This document shows, piece after piece, positions 1-6,272 of a DNA stretch of 9,273 nt. The position numbers and the translations under genes are program-made. Every line of letters begins with the position of its first letter. The first letter of the stretch is position 1. Source of the DNA: Pseudomonadota bacterium. GTDB lineage: Bacteria; Pseudomonadota; Alphaproteobacteria; Rhodospirillales; UBA2165. The stretch is from positions 1 through 9,273 of the forward strand of contig JAQCKY010000051.1 of the NCBI GenBank assembly GCA_027592155.1. Reading direction: 5' to 3'. The notes below the pieces were generated by a model. That model saw nothing but the letters and a program-made list of their open reading frames with translations, did not search any database and was not told where the DNA came from.

Positions 1-68
1 GGGTGAAGGGAATCGAACCCTCGTCGTAAGCTTGGGAAGCTTCTGCTCTGCCATTGAGCTACACCCGC
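1..68 (-). tRNA. tRNA-Gly (anticodon CCC), 3' end cut off by window edge
   Basis: Read on the minus strand this is a tRNA cloverleaf beginning GCGGGTG at base 68. It has a D arm closed by GCTC/GAGC, an anticodon loop TTCCCAA that gives anticodon CCC, and a T arm containing the canonical TTCGATT loop. The 3' acceptor strand reaches CACCC at base 1. The last two acceptor pairs, the discriminator and CCA lie outside the window. CCC reads the glycine codon GGG. The top anticodon-stem pair (27-43) appears to be a G-A mismatch, while the other four pairs are Watson-Crick. The sequence closely resembles known bacterial tRNA-Gly(CCC) genes. Confidence 0.95.
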
Positions 69-77
69 GGCGCGCGC

Positions 78-105
78 AGTTTACGCACCTTCTCGGCGCA
101 TTCAA
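78..105 (-). promoter_or_regulatory. Candidate promoter of tRNA-Gly with GC-rich discriminator
   Basis: On the minus strand a -35 like box TTGAAT (100-105) is followed by a 16-nt spacer and a -10 like box TAAACT (78-83). The stretch between the -10 and the mature tRNA 5' end is purely G and C (about 69-77). A GC-rich discriminator is typical of stringently controlled stable-RNA promoters. The spacing to the tRNA 5' end fits a short 5' leader. This is motif reading only. Confidence 0.5.
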
Positions 106-187
106 GCCCTCGCAAGATAGCGCTGGACCGTTTGCGGCGAGAATGCCATTACAATTTTAGCAAAACAGACAAGCGGAGGGAAACGTC
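106..187 (+). promoter_or_regulatory. Leader and probable promoter region of the seven-gene operon
   Basis: This is the only non-coding stretch upstream of the plus-strand operon, so its promoter should lie here. A -10 like TACAAT occurs at 150-155 in a locally AT-rich patch, but no convincing -35 box sits at the right distance (TGGACC at 124-129 is 20 nt upstream). The promoter may therefore depend on an activator. A strong Shine-Dalgarno GGAGG (175-179) lies 8 nt before the ATG at 188 and fixes the start of the first gene. No operator repeat is evident. Confidence 0.3.
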
Positions 188-1042
188 ATGAAAATCTGCC
201 GGTTTAACGACGACCGACTGGGCATCGTAGAGGGGGATACTGTCATCGATGTGACAGGCGCGCTGGACGTTATTCCGGCGACGGGTTGGCCGGCACCGGT
301 GGGGGATGCGCTTATTGCGAACCTGGATGCCGTGTGCGCGAAGGCATCCGAGATTCTGTCGTCGGGGGAACGCCACGAACTTGCGTCGGTCGTCCTGAAA
401 AGCCCGGTCGCGAACCCGAACAAGGTCATCGGGGCGCCGGTCAATTATTATGCCCATCAGGACGAAGCGATCGCCGACCAGGGCGTGAGTTTCGGCCAGG
501 AAATCAAAACCATCGACCATTATGGCCTGTTCCTCAAAAATCCGGTTCTCGTCGGTGCGGGCGAAGGGGTGGATCTGCACTTCACGGACCGCCGTAACGA
601 CCACGAGGTCGAGGTGTCGCTGATTATCGGCAAGACCGCCAAGAATGTGTCTTATGAAAACGCGCTGGACTATGTCGCTGCCTATTCGATCGGCCTCGAC
701 ATGACCGTGCGCGGGACCGAGGAGCGGAGCCTCCGCAAGGCGATCGACAGCTATTCCGTGCTCGGCCCCTGGCTGGTTACGGCCGATGAAATCTCCGATC
801 CCGACAATCTCGATTTTTCGATCCATGTCGGCGACGAGGAACGGCAGAATTCCAATACCAGCAAGCTGATCTTCGATTGCCGAAAACTGATCGAGTACGG
901 GTCCCAGTTTTATACCCTGTACCCCGGCGATGTGATCATGACCGGAACGCCGGAAGGCGTCGGCCCCGTCGTGCCCGGGGATGTGATGCATTGCTATTGC
1001 CAAGGGATCGGCCGGATGGACGTCGCCGTTCGTTCGGCGTGA
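188..1042 (+). CDS. Fumarylacetoacetate hydrolase (FAH) family protein, copy 1
   Basis: This 284-residue protein has the full-length FAH fold typical of bacterial fumarylpyruvate hydrolases and acylpyruvases. These are cytosolic Mg/Mn enzymes that cleave C-C bonds of 3-acylpyruvates, or decarboxylate or isomerise related diacids. The N-terminal segment (1-70) is the small cap found in many members. Family signatures are the core start around KSPVANPNKVIGAPVNY (71-87), the acidic metal ligands E140 and E142 in DHEVEV with D171 in GLDMTVRG, the LGPW segment (192-195) and GTPEGVGP (253-260). The ATG at 188 has a strong GGAGG at proper distance. It is first in the operon, 10 nt before the riboflavin kinase-like gene. 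By hand alignment it is about 61% identical to the FAH gene at 2537-3388. With the ring-cleaving bicupin downstream, fumarylpyruvate or a substituted analogue is the likely substrate, but FAH specificity cannot be read from sequence. Confidence 0.9.
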   Translation: MKICRFNDDRLGIVEGDTVIDVTGALDVIPATGWPAPVGDALIANLDAVCAKASEILSSGERHELASVVLKSPVANPNKVIGAPVNYYAHQDEAIADQGVSFGQEIKTIDHYGLFLKNPVLVGAGEGVDLHFTDRRNDHEVEVSLIIGKTAKNVSYENALDYVAAYSIGLDMTVRGTEERSLRKAIDSYSVLGPWLVTADEISDPDNLDFSIHVGDEERQNSNTSKLIFDCRKLIEYGSQFYTLYPGDVIMTGTPEGVGPVVPGDVMHCYCQGIGRMDVAVRSA

Positions 1043-1052
1043 CGACCGCCTG

Positions 1053-1454
1053 ATGAAGGGCGAGCAACTCGTCGGGCGATTGGCCACCGGGATCGGGATG
1101 GGAACCACGTTTACGCAGCTGGACTGGGCGAAAGCGCAGTTCCGCGACCGCGTGGGCATCGATCCGTTTCCGGGCACCATAAACGTGATCGTGGACGATC
1201 CCGATTCAATGCCCGTCTGGGTGAGGCTGAAAAGGACCGACGGTATCCACATGGACAACCCGAATGACGGTCCGCACGACTGCGACGCAAAATGCTGGCC
1301 TGTGTCCATAAACGGCGAGATAGACGGTGCAATCGTCTATCCGCTGGTCGACGGGTATCCGTCGGCGCAGATAGAAGTAATTGCGGCAATCGGGGTGCGC
1401 GATGCCTTTCAGATCGAAGACGGCGACACCGTCACCCTGACACTGAAAGGCTGA
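1053..1454 (+). CDS. CTP-dependent riboflavin kinase-like (DUF120) protein
   Basis: This 133-residue protein matches the small beta-barrel family of archaeal CTP-dependent riboflavin kinases (RibK, e.g. MJ0056), which make FMN from riboflavin and CTP. The features align in order: a glycine-rich loop GMGTTF (15-20, archaeal GEGRYF type), the hallmark PGTIN (40-44) whose Thr and Asn help bind Mg and nucleotide in the archaeal enzyme, INGEIDGAIVYP (86-97), IEVIAAIGVR (107-116) and a C-terminal IEDGDTVTLTL (121-131). The length equals that of the archaeal enzyme, so it is a complete stand-alone domain. It has no signal peptide or membrane segment. It sits 10 nt after the first FAH gene and 3 nt before the enolase-superfamily gene, with only a weak ribosome site, so translational coupling is likely. 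Bacteria normally use ATP-dependent RibF, which is unrelated. The gene may supply FMN, or may phosphorylate or bind another pathway compound. Confidence 0.8.
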   Translation: MKGEQLVGRLATGIGMGTTFTQLDWAKAQFRDRVGIDPFPGTINVIVDDPDSMPVWVRLKRTDGIHMDNPNDGPHDCDAKCWPVSINGEIDGAIVYPLVDGYPSAQIEVIAAIGVRDAFQIEDGDTVTLTLKG

Positions 1455-1457
1455 TCC

Positions 1458-2540
1458 ATGACGACGACGTTAATAAAAACAGCCGCCGAGCTTTGGGAAT
1501 TTCCGCTCTCCGGGCCGACCGGCGGATCCGGGATCACGGCCGTCGATGTCATCGTTGTCGACCTTGAAGATTCGGACGGCGTCACCGGCACCGGGTTTTC
1601 CTATGTGCTTGGCGGCGGAGGCCGAACCGTAACCCTCGCGGCCCGGGACATGCTGGACCGGTTCGTATCGGGCCAGGAAATCGTGCCGCCCCAGGCGCTT
1701 TGGCGCAGACTGGCAGGGTCGCTCAACCGGCTGGGACGCGGTGTCGGATACCTTGCCATCGCTGCAATCGACGTCGCGATGTGGGATCTATACGCAAAGC
1801 GCCAGGGACTACCGCTATATGCGGCGCTTGGCGGCGTAGCGCGGACGTTGCCGGTGTACGGTTCAGGCGGGTTCGGGCCAACCCAGGATCCCGATGCCGC
1901 CGTTGACCGGGCGCTTGAGTATGCTGACCGCGGATGCACCGCCGTAAAGCTTCGGGTGGCCGGGGCATCCGCCGATCTGCTGCGGATTCAGGCCGTTGCC
2001 GAAGCACTGCCGGACGGGGTCGATATCATGGCCGATGCCAATGAGAAGTGCGACCTCGCGCGCGCGCAGTGGCTGTCCAACGTATTGGCGGATGTGAACG
2101 CCCTGTGGTTTGAAGAACCGTTGCCGGCGCACGATACGAACGGCTTCGCGACACTGGCGCAGAATTCGACGGTGCCGATTGCGACAGGTGAACATCACCA
2201 GGGGGCGGTGGAACTTACCCACCTGATGTCAGAGCGGGCGGTGTCTATCCTGCAGCCCGATCTTGCGATGATGGGGGGGATTACCGAATGCCTCCGGCTC
2301 GCCCATATCGCGGAATATCATAATCTCGTCGTGTCTCCGCATTTCCTGCCGTCGCTGTTTATTCATGTAGCGGGGGCGGCTCCGTCCATACGCTGGATGG
2401 AAGATTTTCCGCTGCTCGAACCGATGTTCGATGCGCCCGTCGATATGGATGCCCATGGAAACATCGCGCCGCCGGATACCCCGGGCCACGGCATTTCATG
2501 GGCCGACGGCGCCCGTGAGGAATTCAGGACCGATCTATGA
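1458..2540 (+). CDS. Enolase-superfamily enzyme (mandelate racemase/muconate lactonizing type)
   Basis: This 360-residue protein has the usual two-domain layout: an N-terminal capping domain (about 1-125, ending AIDVAMWDLYAKRQGLPLY) and a (beta/alpha)7-beta barrel. Metal ligands are D193 (MADAN), E219 or E220 (WFEEP) and E245 (TGEHH). The D268 (QPDLA) and H295 (SPHF) pair matches the His-Asp dyad of mandelate racemase. The second-strand motif is K164-L-R166, where classical members have KxK, so one acid/base lysine is replaced by arginine. Family members abstract a proton alpha to a carboxylate, giving racemisation, sugar-acid dehydration or cycloisomerisation. With H295/D268 intact, an acid-sugar dehydratase or one-base epimerase is plausible, and the substrate is unknown. 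The ATG lies 3 nt after the previous stop with AAAGG at 1446-1450. The last codons overlap the next gene by 4 nt (ATGA). Confidence 0.88.
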   Translation: MTTTLIKTAAELWEFPLSGPTGGSGITAVDVIVVDLEDSDGVTGTGFSYVLGGGGRTVTLAARDMLDRFVSGQEIVPPQALWRRLAGSLNRLGRGVGYLAIAAIDVAMWDLYAKRQGLPLYAALGGVARTLPVYGSGGFGPTQDPDAAVDRALEYADRGCTAVKLRVAGASADLLRIQAVAEALPDGVDIMADANEKCDLARAQWLSNVLADVNALWFEEPLPAHDTNGFATLAQNSTVPIATGEHHQGAVELTHLMSERAVSILQPDLAMMGGITECLRLAHIAEYHNLVVSPHFLPSLFIHVAGAAPSIRWMEDFPLLEPMFDAPVDMDAHGNIAPPDTPGHGISWADGAREEFRTDL

Positions 2541-3388
2541 GAATATGCCGGTATAACGAAGACAAGCTGGGACTGGTCAAGGGAGACCAGCTCATCGACG
2601 TTACAATTGCGCTGGCCGATATCCCGCAGCATAGATGGCCGCGGCCGCACGGCGACGCCATGGTAGCGAATGTCGAGGCGATAAGGATCGGGATCGAGGA
2701 AAACCGAAAGATGGGTTACGTTCAGGGGGTTAACAATGTCGTCCTGAAAAGCCCTGTCGCAAATCCCACGAAGATTATCGCGGCCCCTGCCAACTACATG
2801 AAACATGTTGCCGAGGCACAGGACGATGCCGAGATAAATTTCGGGCGCGAAATCAAGACGATCAACGAATACGGCCTGTTCCTGAAGGCCAATTCGGCGC
2901 TATGCGGTCCGGGAGAGGGCATCACGCTCGGCCACACCGACCGTCGCAACGATCATGAAATCGAGCTGGCGATGATTATCGGGAAGACGGCCAAGAATGT
3001 CGCCTATGATGACGCGCTGGATATCGTCGCTGGCTATGCGATCGGTCTCGATAATACGGTGCGCGGGGTTGAAGATCGAAGCCTGCGGAAATCGCTGGAT
3101 TCATATGCGGTTCTCGGACCATGGATGACGACCGCCGACGAAATAGATGACCCCGACGACCTGGATTTTTGCCTGACGGTCAACGGCGAGGTCCGCCAGG
3201 AATCCAATACGAAGCATCTAATTTTCGATTGCCGGAAACTGATCGAGTACGCATCGAAGTTTTATACCCTGTATCCCGGCGATATTCTGATGACGGGAAC
3301 ACCGGAAGGGGTCGGACCCATCGAACCCGGTGATCGTCTGGTCTGCCAGATGGATGTGATCGGCAAAATGGAGGTCGAGGTTCGGTAG
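2537..3388 (+). CDS. Fumarylacetoacetate hydrolase (FAH) family protein, copy 2
   Basis: This 283-residue protein is a paralogue of the gene at 188-1042, about 61% identical by hand count, with one extra residue near position 120. It keeps every catalytic feature: E141 and E143 in DHEIEL, D172 in GLDNTVRG, LGPW (193-196) and GTPEGVGP (254-261). It is therefore expected to be an active cytosolic metal-dependent hydrolase, decarboxylase or isomerase. Differences concentrate in residues 48-68 and 91-100, near the cap and active-site entrance (NYMKHVAEAQ against NYYAHQDEAI in copy 1), which suggests different substrate scope. Its ATG overlaps the stop of the enolase-superfamily gene (ATGA, 2537-2540), and it ends 2 nt before the bicupin dioxygenase. 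Its stop is TAG, correctly used as a terminator, which bears on the TAG inside the methyltransferase gene. Confidence 0.9.
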   Translation: MRICRYNEDKLGLVKGDQLIDVTIALADIPQHRWPRPHGDAMVANVEAIRIGIEENRKMGYVQGVNNVVLKSPVANPTKIIAAPANYMKHVAEAQDDAEINFGREIKTINEYGLFLKANSALCGPGEGITLGHTDRRNDHEIELAMIIGKTAKNVAYDDALDIVAGYAIGLDNTVRGVEDRSLRKSLDSYAVLGPWMTTADEIDDPDDLDFCLTVNGEVRQESNTKHLIFDCRKLIEYASKFYTLYPGDILMTGTPEGVGPIEPGDRLVCQMDVIGKMEVEVR

Positions 3389-3390
3389 AG

Positions 3391-4368
3391 ATGGCCCGAA
3401 TTCCGCCAGATCACGGCAGCTACTACGACCGCATCGCGGCACACCATGTCCTGCCCCTCTGGGTGGACACCGGAAAGTATGTCCCGATGGCTCCATCGCC
3501 GCCTTACGAGCCGGCATTGTGGAAATACTCGGAAATCCGGCCTCTTCTGTTCGAAGCGGGAGAGGTCATTAGCGCCGAGGAGGCCGGTCGCCGGGTACTG
3601 GTCCTGCAAAACCCGGCCCTGAGCGGTTTCGACGGCACCACGCGAAGTCTATACGCCTGTCTCCAGCTCATTATGCCGGGAGAGCAGGCGCCCGAGCATC
3701 GTCACACACAGTCCGCCATGCGGCTGGTGCTTGAAGGTGACGGCGCTTTTACCACCGTCGACGGCGACCGGGTCGAGATGGAGGCCGGCGATTTTATCAT
3801 TACGCCGTCATGGTCCTGGCACGGTCACGTGCATGAGGGCGAAACCCCGATGGTATGGCTCGACGGGCTCGATAACGGTCTGATGGCCCAGCTCGACACA
3901 ACGTTTTTCGAGCCCGGATCCCCGGCGCAGCCGCATGAGGATAGCGGCGGAAAAAAACAGGGCTCGCGGCTTCTCAGATATCCTTATTGCAAGGCGCGTG
4001 AAAATCTCGACATCCTCCGCAAGGTCACCGAGCCGGATGCCTGTCATGGTTACCGGATGGAGTATCTCGACCCGTCCGACGGTGGACCCGCGATGTCTAC
4101 GATGACGACGGCGCTGATGCTTCTCGATCAGGGGTTTGACGGGGATTCCTATCAATGTACCGACGGGACGATTTTTGTCGCCCTTGAAGGTGAAGGCGAG
4201 ACGACGATGGGGGAGCGGAATTTCGCCTGGAAACGGCATGATGTTTTCGTTGTTCCGTCCTGGTGTCCGCATGCTCACAGGGCGACGACCGATGCGGTGT
4301 TATTCAGTTTTTCGGATCGTATCGTGCAGCAGAAACTCGGCGTCTGGCGTGAGGCACGTGGCGGGTGA
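3391..4368 (+). CDS. Gentisate/salicylate 1,2-dioxygenase-like bicupin
   Basis: This 325-residue two-cupin protein belongs to the gentisate 1,2-dioxygenase family, Fe(II) enzymes that open the ring of gentisate (to maleylpyruvate) or, in relatives, salicylate or 1-hydroxy-2-naphthoate. The N-terminal cupin carries the iron triad H103 and H105 (PEHRHTQSAMR) and H144 (PSWSWHGH), nearly matching His104/106/145 of the E. coli-type enzyme. The C-terminal cupin keeps DVFVVPSWCPHAHRA (284-298) and the family tail SFSDRIVQQKLGVWRE. The N-terminal YYDRIAAHHVLPLW and ALWKYSEIRPLL are also family-typical. A strong GGAGG at 3370-3374 and further AG-rich sequence precede the ATG. It lies 2 nt after FAH copy 2, which would hydrolyse the ring-cleavage product. 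Substrate choice among hydroxylated benzoates is unresolved. The stop overlaps the next start as GTGA. Confidence 0.88.
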   Translation: MARIPPDHGSYYDRIAAHHVLPLWVDTGKYVPMAPSPPYEPALWKYSEIRPLLFEAGEVISAEEAGRRVLVLQNPALSGFDGTTRSLYACLQLIMPGEQAPEHRHTQSAMRLVLEGDGAFTTVDGDRVEMEAGDFIITPSWSWHGHVHEGETPMVWLDGLDNGLMAQLDTTFFEPGSPAQPHEDSGGKKQGSRLLRYPYCKARENLDILRKVTEPDACHGYRMEYLDPSDGGPAMSTMTTALMLLDQGFDGDSYQCTDGTIFVALEGEGETTMGERNFAWKRHDVFVVPSWCPHAHRATTDAVLFSFSDRIVQQKLGVWREARGG

Positions 4369-5312
4369 CGGGTCTTGTTGTCCGGCCTCTGACTGAGCGC
4401 GATCTGGCGGATGCCGACCGGATCAACCGGATCGCTTTTGGCACTTTTTTTGGGCTGGAAAACCCCATGAATTTTCGGGGTGACGGCGAAGTCGTGACCG
4501 GGCGGTTTCGCAATAATCCGGACGGCGCCTTCGCGGCGGATATTGACGGCAGGCTAGTGGCCTGCGGCTTTGTGATGGATTGGGGAAGCGTCGGCATTTT
4601 CGGCCCGCTGACCGTAGATGTGGACCATTGGGGCAGGGGGATCGCCCGTTCGATGATGGACGCGATGACCGGTTATATGGATGACCGCGGCTTCGACCTG
4701 CAGGGCCTTTTTACGCATCCGCAGAGTGCCAAGCATATCCGCCTTTACGAAGCATATGATTTCCGGATGCAGAGGATTACCGCCGTGATGGCGAAAGAGA
4801 TCGATCTCTCCGGAACGGATGCCGGGCCGATTGCGTTGTTTTCCGGCCTCGCCGATCCGGAAAAGACGGCGACGCTTGCCGCATGTACCGGGATTTGCCA
4901 ATCCGTCTTCCCGGGTCTGGATCTTACGACCGAGATATTGTCGATTGAAGCGCACGGGTTCGGCGATACCGTGCTGGTTCTCGAGAGAGGCGAAATCGTC
5001 GGTTTCGCCTGTTGTCATCACGGCGCCGGCAGCGAAAGCGGCAGCGCACAGGTTCTCGTGAAGTTCGCCGCTGTCCGGAGCGGGCAGGATGCGTCACGGT
5101 TTTTCGAGCTATTGCTCGACACTTGCGAGAGATTTACCGCCGCCCTCAAAGTGAACCGCGTTGTAGCGGGAACCAATACCGGCAGAACCCAGGCGTATGA
5201 GACCATGTTGGCAGCTGGTTACCGGACGTGGATGAACGGCATCGCCATGCATAAGACCGGCAACGCGTGTTACGATCTACCCGGCAGATTTGTAATCGAC
5301 GACTGGCGTTAG
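4365..5312 (+). CDS. Two-domain GNAT-family N-acetyltransferase
   Basis: This 315-residue protein starts at a GTG that overlaps the previous stop (GTGA, 4365-4368). Residues 5-145 form a typical GNAT domain with beta-strand 4 PLTVDV (81-86) followed by the acetyl-CoA pyrophosphate loop HWGRGIAR (88-95), and the later Y-E-A-Y-D-F segment (128-133) common in the family. Residues about 195-300 look like a second, degenerate GNAT half (VLERGEIVGFACC, NTGRTQAYETMLAAGYR) without a clear cofactor loop, ending IDDWR. Tandem GNAT proteins of this shape occur widely in proteobacteria with few known substrates. The enzyme is cytosolic and would transfer an acyl group from CoA to an amine, either a pathway intermediate or a toxic amine. 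It is coupled to the dioxygenase upstream and followed after 3 nt by the methyltransferase. Its stop is TAG. Its role in the pathway is not clear. Confidence 0.82.
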   Translation: MTGLVVRPLTERDLADADRINRIAFGTFFGLENPMNFRGDGEVVTGRFRNNPDGAFAADIDGRLVACGFVMDWGSVGIFGPLTVDVDHWGRGIARSMMDAMTGYMDDRGFDLQGLFTHPQSAKHIRLYEAYDFRMQRITAVMAKEIDLSGTDAGPIALFSGLADPEKTATLAACTGICQSVFPGLDLTTEILSIEAHGFGDTVLVLERGEIVGFACCHHGAGSESGSAQVLVKFAAVRSGQDASRFFELLLDTCERFTAALKVNRVVAGTNTGRTQAYETMLAAGYRTWMNGIAMHKTGNACYDLPGRFVIDDWR

Positions 5313-5315
5313 CGT

Positions 5316-6272
5316 ATGAACTCTCGAAAAAGCAACTCCTCGGTGGCCGAAGTCGGCCTGTGGCGCCGGCTCAAATATTTATTTGGTCTGACGGTACTGT
5401 ACCTGCGCCGCTATCGGGAAGGTTACGATTTTTCCTGGCTGCACGAAACGCTGGACGATTATCGTGAATTGCTGGGCAAGTACGGAACGAAATCGCTGGA
5501 GAATTCGAGGGTTGTCGAGATCGGGTTCGGCGCCCGCCCACTGCGGCTGACGGCTATGAACGGTCTTGGGATCGATGCAACGGGTGTCGATCTCGACCGG
5601 CCGATCATCCGGGGCACGCTGTCCGAATGTATCGATGCGTGGCGGAAGAACAATGTCGAGCGGGCGCTGAAATAGATCGTCCGGTTCTGGTTGAACGATC
5701 TGCGCGAGCGACGTGCCATGTTCCGGAGTTTCGGCGACCGGATCCGTTCTCGCCGGATTCCTGTCGAAAAGATGATCGTGTCGAATGCCGGAGATCCGGC
5801 ATTCTGGAAATCTTTGGGCGGGCCTGTCGATCTGATCGTGTCGGAAGATGTGTTCGAACATATTCCGGTCGAGGATCTTGATGTGGTGGTTGCCGAGATG
5901 CGGGCATCGCTGTCACCCGGCGGGCTCGCATTAATCCGTCCGATGATCTACAGCGGGATCAGCGGCGGCCATCAGCTCGAATGGTATTCGCATCTCGCCG
6001 GCAAGACGATGCAGCGGGATACGGAACCGTGGGAACATCTGCGGCGTGATCGCTATCCAGCGAACACCTACCTCAACAAGATGTTGCGGCGGGACTATCG
6101 CGCACTCTTTTCAAAACACTTCGATATTCTGGAAGAGCGGGAAAAACAGCCCGATCTCGGCCGGAATCAGATGACGCCTGAAATCCGTGCTGAACTGGCG
6201 GATTATCCGGATGATGAGCTTTTCTCAAACAACGTGATGTTCGTACTGAAGCCGCTTCCCGCCATCGAATAA
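5316..6272 (+). pseudogene. SAM-dependent methyltransferase interrupted by in-frame TAG
   Basis: One reading frame of 318 codons starts at ATG 5316 and ends with TAA at 6270-6272, but has a TAG at codon 120 (5673-5675). The first part carries methyltransferase motif I, VVEIGFG (66-72), and the post-I acid VDLD (91-94). Beyond the TAG the same frame continues with DLIVSEDVFEHIP (172-184) and LSPGG (199-203), the rest of the same class I Rossmann fold, then a C-terminal region with GGHQLEWY typical of some lipid or small-molecule methyltransferases. The halves depend on each other structurally, so the gene is best read as one methyltransferase with a nonsense mutation (from CAG or TGG) or a base error. 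A TTG at 5691 could restart translation but would lack the SAM-binding loop. The upstream genes ending at 3388 and 5312 use TAG as a real stop, so general recoding is unlikely. It is last in the operon. Confidence 0.8.

Noticed and set aside
1..68. The tRNA as an integration site for the catabolic region
   Set aside because: Integrases use the tRNA 3' end, which points away from these genes and out of the window. No integrase or flanking repeat is seen.
149..1309. A 386-residue minus-strand open frame opposite the first FAH and the RibK-like genes
   Set aside because: It lies antisense to two genes with clear family motifs, has no recognisable domain or ribosome site, and long antisense frames are common in GC-rich codon-biased DNA.
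5673..5675. TAG read as pyrrolysine or another recoded amino acid
   Set aside because: Neighbouring genes in the same operon end properly at TAG, and no recoding machinery or downstream element is visible in the window.
5691..6272. An independent gene starting at TTG 5691
   Set aside because: It is in the same frame as the upstream methyltransferase part and holds only the second half of the Rossmann fold, so it is better read as the remainder of one interrupted gene.
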